A stretch of DNA of 64,000 nt, taken from NCBI GenBank assembly GCA_964389925.1, contig CAYMGE010000006.1:47636-111635 (forward strand), given 5' to 3'. Below the pieces are notes generated by a model. That model worked only from the letters and a program-made list of their open reading frames with translations. It searched no databases and had not been told where the DNA came from. Shown in pieces: positions 33,295-41,637 of this stretch (positions within the stretch are counted from its first letter, which is position 1; each line of letters opens with the position of its first letter). The position numbers were made by a program, and so were the translations under genes. Origin of the DNA: CALECP01 sp964389925 (GTDB lineage Bacteria; Chloroflexota; Anaerolineae; Promineifilales; Promineifilaceae).

Positions 33295-33358
33295 TGCTAC
33301 GCAGGTTAGGCAAATGGCGTAGCACATCATACTGGTGCAACGTTTGCCCAGCCCCTAC
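33295..33358. repeat. Repeat element downstream of azlD, related to 28603-28758
   Basis: GCTACGC (33295-33301... ) pairs with GCGTAGC (33317-33323 region), and the right part CGTTTGCCCAGCCCCTAC closely matches the outer right arm at 28741-28757. The element may also terminate the azlCD transcript. Confidence 0.6.
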
Positions 33359-33390
33359 CCACACCACGTTTTACTGATTTGAAATGCACT

Positions 33391-34932
33391 CTAATCATAC
33401 AAATCAACGCCCGCCAGTTCCTCTGTCCGTCGTGCAACAAATGCCCGCAGTGCCTCCTCTATTGCGGGATCAAGCGGTGGCTTTTCATATTGGCGAACGA
33501 TCTCTTTCCATAACTTATTGGCACGCTGCACAATATCTTCGCTGCCTGCCTCCTGCCACGTGCCAAAATTGCGACGGTCGTGCAGAAAGGCTGGATAGAA
33601 GGCTGTCTCAAACCGATCTTGTGTGTGCTGCGTGCCGAAGTTATGACCAGCGGGGCCGACTTCGTGGATGCTATCGAGCGCAAAAGCGTCTGCACTCAAC
33701 TCTGGTCCTTTGAGCATGTGCTGCATCATGGCGAGATTTTCAGCATCCATGACAAATTTCTCAAATGAGACAGTTAGCCCCGATTCGAGCCAGCCGACAG
33801 AATGGACAACCAGATTTGTGTGCGAGAGGAGGCACGGCCAGAGATTCCAGAGCGACTCGGCCGATGCCTGAGCATCTGGCACGTTCGCTGTATTCAATGC
33901 CCCACTCCCACGATAGGGCAGTTTGTAATGTCGCGCCAGCTGCGCCCCCAAAAATAAGGCCCATGCCCCTTCTGGTGTCCCAAAGGCGGGTGCGCCGCTC
34001 TTCATATCGACGTTTGTCGTGAAACCACCATAAATCGCCGGCGCGCCGGGACGCACAAGCTGCATTAGCGCGATTCCGGCGAGTGCTTCTGCGTTCTGCT
34101 GCGCGACGGCCGCTGCCATCGTGATGGGACTCATCGCGCCTGCCAAAATAAATGGCGTGACAACGACAAACTGTCCCGCCCGCGCAAATGTAATCATGCC
34201 ACCCAACATGCGCTGGTCATAGACGAGCGGGCTGTTGACATTGATTATGCCCCCCGTGACAGGCCCCAACTCTGGACGTAAATCCTCTCCAAACACGAGC
34301 TTTGACATCTCGATGACATCCTGCGGAATGACGTAACCGTGCGACACGCCCAACAGCGGTTTATCACACAACGTTGCGCCCAGCAGATATTGCAGAAGAT
34401 GCTTTTCATGTACAGGCACATCGTGCATCACGACCGCCATAATGGGCGCAAAGTGCAGCACATTGGTCATTTGGATTAGCTTGGCAAGCGTGATCCAATC
34501 TGCTTTGGTGCCGGGGCGACGGCCGCGATCTAAGTCTCGTGCAAACACCATGCCGGCGTTCGGATAAAAATTGATGCTGTTGTCGCCGACAAAGCGATCC
34601 CGCTCCGGATTGCGGGCGCGAAAGGTGAAGCTGGATGGAGCCTTTGCTATTAGCTCCATGACCAGACCACGATCAAGCCAGACATGCTGCTTTTTGCGAT
34701 CAACCTTTGCGCCTGCCTTTTCCCAGAGGGTGAGTGCATTTTCATCCTCAAAACGGATGCCCGTATTTTCCAAAATTGACATTGATGCGTTATGGATGTC
34801 GGCGATCATCTGTTCATTGGCAATTTCATAGGGTGGCCAAGGATTGCGAAGCTGTGCATGATAGGGGATGTTGAAATAGGGGGATTGTTGGCGCGAGGCT
34901 TTTTTTGTGCGGTTGCGGCGTGTGCGTTTCAT
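33391..34932 (-). CDS. Trimethylamine methyltransferase (MttB) family protein, non-pyrrolysine
   Basis: 513 residues, the length of MttB superfamily TIM-barrel methyltransferases. Segments such as ILENTGIRFEDENAL, YPNAGMVFARDLDRG, TGGIINVNSPLVYD and GAMSPITMAAAVAQQNAEALAG are typical. The reading frame contains no in-frame TAG where pyrrolysine sits in true MttB, so it falls in the non-Pyl branch, whose studied members demethylate glycine betaine, carnitine and similar quaternary amines with a corrinoid protein. No corrinoid protein or reactivase is nearby. The N-terminal 15 residues are very basic (KRTRRNRTKKASRQQ), which is unusual. Confidence 0.82.
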   Translation of the reverse strand: MKRTRRNRTKKASRQQSPYFNIPYHAQLRNPWPPYEIANEQMIADIHNASMSILENTGIRFEDENALTLWEKAGAKVDRKKQHVWLDRGLVMELIAKAPSSFTFRARNPERDRFVGDNSINFYPNAGMVFARDLDRGRRPGTKADWITLAKLIQMTNVLHFAPIMAVVMHDVPVHEKHLLQYLLGATLCDKPLLGVSHGYVIPQDVIEMSKLVFGEDLRPELGPVTGGIINVNSPLVYDQRMLGGMITFARAGQFVVVTPFILAGAMSPITMAAAVAQQNAEALAGIALMQLVRPGAPAIYGGFTTNVDMKSGAPAFGTPEGAWALFLGAQLARHYKLPYRGSGALNTANVPDAQASAESLWNLWPCLLSHTNLVVHSVGWLESGLTVSFEKFVMDAENLAMMQHMLKGPELSADAFALDSIHEVGPAGHNFGTQHTQDRFETAFYPAFLHDRRNFGTWQEAGSEDIVQRANKLWKEIVRQYEKPPLDPAIEEALRAFVARRTEELAGVDLYD

Positions 34933-34949
34933 GGGATTGTAAGATATGG

Positions 34950-34975
34950 AAAGGGCGGTTCATAAACCGCCCTTT
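34950..34975 (-). terminator. Strong hairpin after the 35006 gene
   Basis: A perfect 11-bp stem, AAAGGGCGGTT at 34950-34960 and AACCGCCCTTT at 34965-34975, with a 4-nt loop. On the minus strand it lies 30 bases after the membrane-protein gene and just before the MttB-family start. Confidence 0.8.
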
Positions 34976-35005
34976 GTAATTGTAGCTATTTTGTTGTGGC
35001 GTTGT

Positions 35006-35719
35006 TTATTTGCGTTTCTTGCGACGCTTTTTGCCAGCGGGACGATTGCCACCGCTGAGTGCTTTTTTAGCGTTGCGGAGGGTGTCAAAGCGTAAGGGTT
35101 CGCCCGTCGAGCGATGGGTCATGATGTGACGTTCCTTCATAATGCCATCAGCACCGTATTTGCCGACGAAGTAACCACCGCCAATTTCTGTCGCTTCGAT
35201 AATTTCGACGACGGCTTTGGGGGAGTCTTGGAGCGCGTAGATGCCGGGGCTTTCGATTTCGGCCCATTTTTCGACGAGAGTGGCCTTCGGCCGAATTTTC
35301 GGCCGATATTGCTTGTCTAAATCCTCCGTGCTAACCTGCGTCATCATCGTCATCGCCTGCTGCATGTTCATGCCGCCCCGCGCACGCATACTGCCACGAT
35401 GTCGCACCCCCCCGATCTGTTCGGCACGATTGCCGGCACGTCTACCCTTTGTCATCGCCTCACGCAAATTCTCCTGAAACTTGCGCTGCATTCGCCGCAT
35501 AATCACAAACTGAGCGATGACAAGCCCAATCAGCGAGAGTGCCAACATGTTGAGAATAATCGTCAACCAGCCCGGCAGAATTCCTCCACCAACAGCAATT
35601 CCCCAAACAATCTGGAAGATGATCCAGACGAGGCCGACCCCTGCAACCCCTAAAAATATCTTGCCGCGTGGTTCAAGCCGTGCATACCAATTTTTGATGT
35701 CTTTTTGTAATTCTTGCAT
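35006..35719 (-). CDS. Membrane-anchored hypothetical protein
   Basis: 237 residues. Two adjacent membrane helices at about 21-45 and 52-72 (IFLGVAGVGLVWIIFQIVWG; LTIILNMLALSLIGLVIAQF) are followed by a cytoplasmic part. This has a Met-rich stretch (GGMNMQQAMTMMTQ), a beta-rich segment (YALQDSPKAVVEIIEATEIGGGYFVG) and a Lys/Arg tail (GKKRRKKRK). I do not recognise the family. The basic tail could bind nucleic acid or phospholipid. It is monocistronic, with a strong terminator, and divergent from the ABC exporter. Confidence 0.65.
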   Translation of the reverse strand: MQELQKDIKNWYARLEPRGKIFLGVAGVGLVWIIFQIVWGIAVGGGILPGWLTIILNMLALSLIGLVIAQFVIMRRMQRKFQENLREAMTKGRRAGNRAEQIGGVRHRGSMRARGGMNMQQAMTMMTQVSTEDLDKQYRPKIRPKATLVEKWAEIESPGIYALQDSPKAVVEIIEATEIGGGYFVGKYGADGIMKERHIMTHRSTGEPLRFDTLRNAKKALSGGNRPAGKKRRKKRK

Positions 35720-35853
35720 TCTTTTGTTATGTTGGGCAACGCCCGTCGTTTAGATGTCCTATCCACTCTATTATAGGAATCCTGCAATGCTTTTTCCAAC
35801 TGCATGACCGTCTATAATCCGACTAAAATTTATCAGGGGCAAGTTGCAGGGGT

Positions 35854-35887
35854 TTTCACTAGCGACTGGCAACTAGCCACTAACACT
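35854..35887 (+). repeat. Heptad repeat before the ABC exporter start
   Basis: ACTAGCG, ACTGGCA, ACTAGCC and ACTAAC, then ACT and the ATG at 35888. This is the same consensus and the same ACT-ATG ending as at 3804 and 4492. Confidence 0.65.
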
Positions 35888-37714
35888 ATGTTCAGACGTT
35901 CAGGACGGCGACAAATTGCCGAATTAGATGAAAACGCGGGAAGGGTCAATCGAGAAGGGCTGGAAACCTTCGGCCGACTCCTCCACTACATTCAACCCTA
36001 TCGCAGATGGATGATCGTTGCGATCATCGCGCTGTTGTTTAGCACAGGCTTGAACCTCATTTTGCCGCTCGTGATCCAAAATTTGGTCGATGTGGTTTTT
36101 ACGGCCGAGAACGCAACCGTTTCGCGGCTCAACTGGCTCGCAGGCGGACTCTTCTTAGTTTTTGCCGTACAAGCCGTCTTTAGCTTCATCAATCGTCTGT
36201 CGATTGCCTACGTCGGTGAGCGTGCTGTTGCAGATATTCGCGTGGATGTGTTCTCTCACCTGCAACGCTTGTCGCTGACGTTTTATGCCGATCATCGCAC
36301 GGGCGAGGTCGTCAGCCGCATCACCAACGATGTGACGCAGCTACAATCGGCCGTGACCGATAACATCGTCGCGCTGTTACGGCAGGTTGTGTTGTTGGTC
36401 GGTGCCTCCATCCTGCTGTTTTATCTCAATTGGCAGCTCACGACGGTAATCTTAGTCGGGATTCCGCTAATGTCGTTGACTATTGTAGCATTGGGGCGAC
36501 GTATTCGGCGGGCGGCAAAAGTGGTGCAGGACAAATTGGCAGAGGCGGCAAACGTCGTGGAGGAGGCAACGAGCGGGATTCGGATCGTCAAGTCATTTGC
36601 GCGGGAAGCGTATGAAATCGGCCGATTTCGCAACGCAACAAACGCCATCTATGCGGCCGCCATGCACCGTGCAAAAATCTCGGCCGTCCTCGCCCCCATT
36701 ATTGGATTCATGGCCTTTGGCAGCATCACGGCAACACTCTGGTTTGGCAGCTATCAAGTCCTCAACGGCAATCTCACGCCCGGTGGACTAGTTGCCTATC
36801 TTGTGTACACGATGATGGTAGCAACGCCCGTTTCATCGCTGGCAGGACTCTATTCGCAGTTTCAATCGGCGATTGGTGCGACGGAGCGGCTCTTTGAGCT
36901 ACTCGACACAGAACCGCGCATTACTGAGTCGTCAGATGCGCTGACGTTGCCACCCATCAGAGGGAACGTCGCGTTTGAGCAAGTTGCGTTCCATTATAAT
37001 GAAAATGTGCCGGTGATAGAGGGAGCTGATTTTTCAGTCGAGGCAGGTCAAGTTGTCGCGCTCGTCGGCCGAAGTGGAGCCGGAAAAACCACGCTCGTCA
37101 ATCTCATTCCACGCTTTTACGATGTTACGTCTGGCGCGATCAGCATCGACGGCCTCGACATCCGCGATCTGACGCTCAACAGCCTGCGCCAGCAAATCGG
37201 TATCGTTCCACAAGAAACGATGCTCTTCTCAGACACCGTTTACAACAACATCTTATATGGGAAGCTAGACGCGACGAAAGAGGAGGTGCAAGCCGCTGCA
37301 AAAGCCGCCAATGCCCACACGTTTATCCTAGATGAACTGCCGGATGGATATGAGACGCTCGTCGGTGAGCGCGGTATCAAACTGAGTGGCGGTCAGCGGC
37401 AGCGCATCGCCATCGCCCGTGCGATTCTCAAAGACCCGCGCATTCTGATTCTCGATGAGGCGACATCGAGCCTCGACAGCGAGAGCGAACGTCTCGTCCA
37501 AGAGGCTCTCGAACGCCTGATGCAGGGGCGCACCAGCTTTGTCATCGCCCATCGTCTCAGCACAATTATCAATGCAGATTGGATTCTCGTTCTTGAAAAA
37601 GGGCGCATCGTCGAGCGCGGCTCGCACAGCACGCTGCTCTCCGATCCCGATGGCCTCTACACGCGCCTGCATACAATGCAGTTTGACTGGTCTGCAAATC
37701 CGTTGTTGTCATAA
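35888..37714 (+). CDS. ABC exporter, fused membrane and ATPase domains
   Basis: 608 residues from the ATG at 35888 (an upstream ATG at 35804 would add 28 residues, part of them repeat-derived). Six membrane helices precede an ATPase domain with Walker A GRSGAGKTT, Q-loop GIVPQETMLFSDT, signature KLSGGQRQRIAIARA, Walker B ILILDEATSSLD and IAHRLST. This is a canonical homodimeric lipid or drug exporter of the MsbA class. A TATAAT at 35813-35818 lies upstream. dusB follows after 19 bases but seems to have its own start signals. Confidence 0.9.
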   Translation: MFRRSGRRQIAELDENAGRVNREGLETFGRLLHYIQPYRRWMIVAIIALLFSTGLNLILPLVIQNLVDVVFTAENATVSRLNWLAGGLFLVFAVQAVFSFINRLSIAYVGERAVADIRVDVFSHLQRLSLTFYADHRTGEVVSRITNDVTQLQSAVTDNIVALLRQVVLLVGASILLFYLNWQLTTVILVGIPLMSLTIVALGRRIRRAAKVVQDKLAEAANVVEEATSGIRIVKSFAREAYEIGRFRNATNAIYAAAMHRAKISAVLAPIIGFMAFGSITATLWFGSYQVLNGNLTPGGLVAYLVYTMMVATPVSSLAGLYSQFQSAIGATERLFELLDTEPRITESSDALTLPPIRGNVAFEQVAFHYNENVPVIEGADFSVEAGQVVALVGRSGAGKTTLVNLIPRFYDVTSGAISIDGLDIRDLTLNSLRQQIGIVPQETMLFSDTVYNNILYGKLDATKEEVQAAAKAANAHTFILDELPDGYETLVGERGIKLSGGQRQRIAIARAILKDPRILILDEATSSLDSESERLVQEALERLMQGRTSFVIAHRLSTIINADWILVLEKGRIVERGSHSTLLSDPDGLYTRLHTMQFDWSANPLLS

Positions 37715-37720
37715 ATTTGC

Positions 37721-37726
37721 TAAAAT
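37721..37726 (+). promoter_or_regulatory. TANNNT box before dusB
   Basis: TAAAAT ends 7 nt before the GTG at 37734, with no Shine-Dalgarno between. The geometry is that of a leaderless start. Confidence 0.45.
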
Positions 37727-37733
37727 TCTGCCT

Positions 37734-38690
37734 GTGAAACGCGACCAACCTCCAACTTTCTGGGTTCGTGATGTCCCAATCTACGGCGACGCTATTCTTG
37801 CACCGATGGCGGGCTACTCCGATGTCACCTATCGCGCCGTTTGTCACGCGCACGGCTCCGCGATGAACTACACAGAGTTTGTCGCGTCTGAGGCACTGCT
37901 GGGCGATCCAAACCCACACTGGCGACGACTCGACACAAAAAAGGGCGAATATCCCATCGTCTTTCAAATTTTTGGCAACAACGCCCAGAAATTACTTGCG
38001 GCTGCTCAACGCATCGAAGCGTGGGAGCCACACATCATCGACATCAACATGGGCTGTTCTGTCGATAAGGTTAGCGGTCGTGGCGCAGGTGTTGGCATGA
38101 TGACGCAGCCCAAACTAGTTGCCGAGACGTTTCGTCTGTTGAGCAAACATCTATCCGTTCCTGTCACGGGTAAAATTCGGCTCGGCTGGGATGACACACG
38201 GCGTAACTATCTCGAAATTGCCAAGATCATGGAGGATAACGGCGCGTCGCTGATCGCTATGCACGGCCGAACCAAAATGCAGAAGTATCAGTTTAAGGCA
38301 GATTGGGACGCAATTGGGGAACTCAAACAGGCGGTCAGCGTGCCAGTTATCGGCAATGGGGATATTCGCACACCGGGTGATATTCGTCGCATGAAGGCGC
38401 ATACGGGTTGTGATGCGGTGATGATCGGCCGAGGTGCAATTGGCAACCCATGGCTCTTCTCCTATCGTGAGCGCAACTCTCTTACTCGTGCCGAAATCGC
38501 CGCCACCATTCGTCTACATCTGCGTGAGATGCTCGACTATTATGAGTACCCTGATGGAATGCTCAAGTTCCATCGTCATCTACGTCGCTACTTCAAAGGA
38601 TTGCCGCTCAAACCGCTGCTCAATCGCCTGATTGCCGCAAAGAATTTGAGCGAGTTCGATCATCTGCTGGATGAGCTTGTTGAGTCTTGA
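37734..38690 (+). CDS. dusB: tRNA-dihydrouridine synthase (Dus family)
   Basis: 318 residues from a GTG at 37734. The FMN-binding TIM barrel starts GDAILAPMAGYSDVTYRAVC, followed by VFQIFGNNAQ, DINMGCSVDKVSGRGAGVGM (the Cys in MGC is the proton donor) and GNGDIRTPGD. It reduces uridine in the tRNA D-loop. DusB-type is the best fit, though the A/B/C subclass is not certain. The initiation at GTG gives the correct N-terminus; earlier in-frame codons lie within the ABC exporter gene. Confidence 0.9.
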   Translation: MKRDQPPTFWVRDVPIYGDAILAPMAGYSDVTYRAVCHAHGSAMNYTEFVASEALLGDPNPHWRRLDTKKGEYPIVFQIFGNNAQKLLAAAQRIEAWEPHIIDINMGCSVDKVSGRGAGVGMMTQPKLVAETFRLLSKHLSVPVTGKIRLGWDDTRRNYLEIAKIMEDNGASLIAMHGRTKMQKYQFKADWDAIGELKQAVSVPVIGNGDIRTPGDIRRMKAHTGCDAVMIGRGAIGNPWLFSYRERNSLTRAEIAATIRLHLREMLDYYEYPDGMLKFHRHLRRYFKGLPLKPLLNRLIAAKNLSEFDHLLDELVES

Positions 38691-38699
38691 TGGGCGCAC

Positions 38700-39248
38700 T
38701 CACTGTTCAATTTTGCGTAAAGCGGTGAGCAGTTGGCTGACTTCCGGCCGATCTGTCGGATCACGACTTGGATAAGCAAAGCGCACAATCCCATTGGCAT
38801 CAACGATAAAGTCACCGCCTAGCTGCTGAGTATCGCCACGGTTGCCGTGAAGCTCCTCCCCCCGTGCGACGGCTTTGGCATAGTACCATAAATTTTTCGG
38901 CCCCCACGAAGCCCAAAAAGAGCGGGTCATCCCATAATTTGCATAGGATTGCTTGGCGGGATCGAGCCAAATTGTGAGGGGGGCTTGTGTCTCCTGCAAC
39001 CACGCTTTTGCCCAATAGGGCGTGCCAAACGTAACCGTCAACACGTCGGTGTTCAATGCAGCGATTTCATCTAAGTATGGTACAACCTGCACCACATGTT
39101 CGCGGCAAGGCAGTCAGGCGAGGTGGCGCAAGAAGATAATCAGCACGTTGCGACCGGTTGACCATGCGGCCGATAGCTGAATCGGCTCGTCCTCTAACGT
39201 CATTAATGCTACATCAGGTGCGGGTTGTCCAATTTTTATTTTTGCCAT
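38700..39248 (-). CDS. AhpC/TSA-type peroxiredoxin-like protein with in-frame TGA (putative selenoprotein)
   Basis: A single frame runs from the ATG at 39248 (strong GAGGAG site upstream) to 38700, interrupted only by TGA at 39114-39116 (codon 45). Read through, it gives 182 residues of an AhpC-TSA_2 thioredoxin-fold protein: KIGQPAPDVALMTL at the start, the active-site region FLRHLA-U-LPCREHV, and a C-terminal LGGDFIVDANGIVRFAYPSRD. In relatives the TGA position is the first Cys of C-x-x-C. A TGA exactly there, with codons on both sides under normal family constraint and a foldable stem-loop directly after it, is the signature of selenocysteine. The predicted role is a peroxide or disulfide reductase. 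The alternative is a nonsense mutation at that Cys. The selenocysteine genes are not in this window. Confidence 0.75.
39087..39113 (-). promoter_or_regulatory. Candidate bacterial SECIS stem-loop after the TGA
   Basis: On the minus strand directly after the TGA: CTGC pairs with GCAG (outer stem), an internal loop follows, and CCGC pairs with GTGG (one G-U) with a GAACAT apical loop. The size and position fit bacterial SECIS elements, which sit just 3' of the UGA inside the coding sequence. The stem is short, so this is only supportive. Confidence 0.45.
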
Positions 39249-39423
39249 CGATTACTTCTCCTCTTTTATAATTGTGGCACGTTTTGAGAGAAGAGGTTAC
39301 AAAATCACGGAACAATATATTCTTCGCTGAGTCAACAGTCAAACGTAGAGAAAAGCGTTAGGAAATCGTGCATCGTATTCGAGATACCGATATTATAATT
39401 TGCATTAACTATTCTTTAAGGAG

Positions 39424-39441
39424 CCTTTATCATCATAAAGG
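39424..39441 (+). terminator. Small hairpin in the leader of the DUF11 protein gene
   Basis: CCTTTAT (39424-39430) and ATAAAGG (39435-39441) with a 4-nt loop, followed by a short T-run. It lies after a TATAAT box (39394-39399) and before the coding start, so it could be a leader attenuator. Confidence 0.45.
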
Positions 39442-39466
39442 TGATTTTTCTTCCCACCACTTCTAA

Positions 39467-41377
39467 ATGAGAGGATTTTTTGTGAATACATCAACAATCG
39501 AAAAAAATAAATGGATACGATTGATGCTTGTTGCTGCATTGGTGACGGCGTGCTTAACTATCTTCGTTATGCTGGTCGGTGCAGATGACCAGAATGTGTC
39601 AGGGGTCACGGTTGATAAACAATCGGCCGAACCCTACGAGCGGCTCACCTACTCGGTCGAAATTGCCAACGATGAGGACAAAGCTATCGTCGCTAATCTC
39701 CTCAATGAACTGCCCAAAGGATTGATCTTAGTGCCAGATACGATGGTCGCTTCGCGGCGGTCGGCCGAGATCACCTCAAAATACACAGATAATACCGCCT
39801 TCTGGCAAGGTGAAATTCCCGCCAATAGCTCCGTCATCGTTCGATATGATGCCATCGTCAATGGTTCCTATGCAAAAGCCGGACATACCCTCTCCAATGA
39901 AATCTACATCATTGTGGGTGACACAGGCGGCATTCACACGATTGATACGTCCATCGTAGCCGATTCTGGCACAGCCTCGCGCTCAGACAGCCGCGACTTC
40001 TCTGGCTCGACAAAAACGGCCGATAAAGAGATCGCAATGCCCGGCGATCAGATCACCTACACAATCGTCATCAGTAATTCCAACATCAGCGACACATTGG
40101 CGACTTCCCTAGATGACACGCTGCCAAGCACGCTGACCTACGTTGAAGATTCGCTCACGATCACATCTACGGGCGATGTTGATGTAACTGCCAGCGAGGA
40201 CGATAACCGCATCTCGCTCACGGGTGTCATTAGCCCGTTGGCAAGTGCCGAACTCACCTTCATCGCTGAAATTGGTAACTCTGGCCTCATCTCTGGCAGC
40301 GTCATCACAAACAGTGCCACAATTGTGGGCGGCCCCAGCGTGACAACGGTAGAGGCAGCCACCACGATTCACGTCGAAGCACCATCGCGCAAAATAAACT
40401 ATCTGCCCATTCTCTATAAAGAACTCCGCGCCCCGACCATTTCGTCCATCCTCAAGCCAAACTCAGCCAATGCACGTACCGTTGGTTGGACAGATGGTGG
40501 CGGCGCGAGCGTGACCTACACGCTCCAGTGGGATGACAATCCAGACTTTAGCTCACCAACTGAGGCCAACGTGAGCAGTTTGAGCTATCGACACGATTTA
40601 CCTGCGACCTACAACAACGTCCATTACTATCGTGTTCGCTCAAGAGCAGCCAATGGTCAAGTCAGTACTTGGTCAAACGTGATCTCTGTTGTCGGCAGCT
40701 ATCGTGATGATTTCAACGATACAGGCGGCGATTGGGCAATCCGTCGCACCTCGTTCTTGGAAGAAGTGCGCGGTTTCTATGAACTCGGTCAAAGCTGGTT
40801 TGTGATGCAGGTCGATGACAAATGGGATTGGGGGATTGCCAGCCCAATGAAACCCGCACCAGAACCACCCTATTCACTTGAAATGCGCGTCTTACAGGTC
40901 ACGGACGGCAACCTGATTAGCTTCGGTATTGTCACACGTGGCGATTCAAACGGACAGCAATGTCTTGTTCCGGGTGAAATCTACTCACGTCATAACTGTT
41001 TCTCGAACTTCTTCAATGCGAACTTTATCAATCAGGCGGGGCGTGGTGAGGTATTGAAGCTGCTGTGGGAAGAGATTGACCGTCTAGTTGATTGTCCTGA
41101 TTGTGATGGTAGTCGCCTTAAACGTCTGTCAGATGATGTTGGTGCATGGCGCGAACTGTCTGATATGGAAGCAGTGAGACCGGCCGATTGGAACATCTGG
41201 CGTATTGACGTTTATGAAGATCGTCAAATTATCTCCGTCAATGGCGTTGTGCAAACAGATTATCCCTCGTCGGAGCGCAACACAAACCCCTACTTCGGCA
41301 TCTTCGGTTCGACAGATGAATACAACAACTCGACTTGGCGTGTCGATTGGGTGACGGTGACACCGATTGACCAATAG
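39467..41377 (+). CDS. Secreted DUF11/fibronectin-type surface protein
   Basis: 636 residues. An N-terminal hydrophobic helix (WIRLMLVAALVTACLTIFVMLV) acts as signal or anchor. Two DUF11-type beta domains follow, the first from VTVDKQSAEPYERLTYSVEI and the second from KTADKEIAMPGDQITYTIVI to about residue 300. Then come the YLPILYK peptide, a fibronectin-III-like domain (about 320-405) and a C-terminal lectin-like sandwich (YRDDFNDTGGDWAIRR ... YFGIFGSTDEYNN). It is probably an envelope-associated carbohydrate-binding protein. The start is uncertain: ATG at 39467 lacks a ribosome site, whereas the GTG at 39482 has GAGAGGA six bases upstream. Confidence 0.75.
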   Translation: MRGFFVNTSTIEKNKWIRLMLVAALVTACLTIFVMLVGADDQNVSGVTVDKQSAEPYERLTYSVEIANDEDKAIVANLLNELPKGLILVPDTMVASRRSAEITSKYTDNTAFWQGEIPANSSVIVRYDAIVNGSYAKAGHTLSNEIYIIVGDTGGIHTIDTSIVADSGTASRSDSRDFSGSTKTADKEIAMPGDQITYTIVISNSNISDTLATSLDDTLPSTLTYVEDSLTITSTGDVDVTASEDDNRISLTGVISPLASAELTFIAEIGNSGLISGSVITNSATIVGGPSVTTVEAATTIHVEAPSRKINYLPILYKELRAPTISSILKPNSANARTVGWTDGGGASVTYTLQWDDNPDFSSPTEANVSSLSYRHDLPATYNNVHYYRVRSRAANGQVSTWSNVISVVGSYRDDFNDTGGDWAIRRTSFLEEVRGFYELGQSWFVMQVDDKWDWGIASPMKPAPEPPYSLEMRVLQVTDGNLISFGIVTRGDSNGQQCLVPGEIYSRHNCFSNFFNANFINQAGRGEVLKLLWEEIDRLVDCPDCDGSRLKRLSDDVGAWRELSDMEAVRPADWNIWRIDVYEDRQIISVNGVVQTDYPSSERNTNPYFGIFGSTDEYNNSTWRVDWVTVTPIDQ

Positions 41378-41426
41378 ATGTTTTGGGATTCGGTAAGTGT
41401 CATGAAGTTTTCGCCACAAGGTTAGA

Positions 41427-41462
41427 CGTATTGCGTAAGCTGAACACATGCTACGCAATACG
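41427..41462. terminator. Inverted repeat downstream of the DUF11 gene
   Basis: CGTATTGCGTA (41427-41437) and TACGCAATACG (41452-41462) form a perfect 11-bp stem. The stem sequence is shared with the PspA terminator at 2603-2639. It probably terminates the upstream gene. Confidence 0.65.
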
Positions 41463-41499
41463 CTCTATGGTGGCGAATAACTAACGATACTAACAAATT

Positions 41500-41558
41500 G
41501 GTATATGGTAGATCGATATTCAGTAAAAAGATAATCGAGTACCGACCTACCGTATACC
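41500..41558. repeat. Inverted repeat upstream of the GT39-like gene
   Basis: GGTATATGGTAG (41500-41511) pairs with CTACCGTATACC (41547-41558) at 11 of 12 positions. It lies at the very place where the start of the next gene is expected, so it may control it or may have disrupted its 5' end. Confidence 0.5.
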
Positions 41559-41637
41559 AGCGAAACCTATCAAATACTTCCGCCTCTCTCGCCCCACTTG
41601 GCAAACACAACTAACGGCTAGTTTTTTACTCTTACTG

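Noticed and set aside
33391..34932. Possible pyrrolysine-containing MttB
   Set aside because: No in-frame TAG is present, so there is no reason to invoke pyrrolysine.
35804..35887. N-terminal extension of the ABC exporter from an upstream ATG
   Set aside because: The extra 28 residues are partly encoded by heptad repeats and are not needed for the fold; a TATAAT lies inside them.
38700..39095. Short peroxiredoxin fragment starting at a GTG inside the gene
   Set aside because: It would lack the thioredoxin N-terminal strand and the active site; the upstream frame with its own ribosome site is clearly the same gene.
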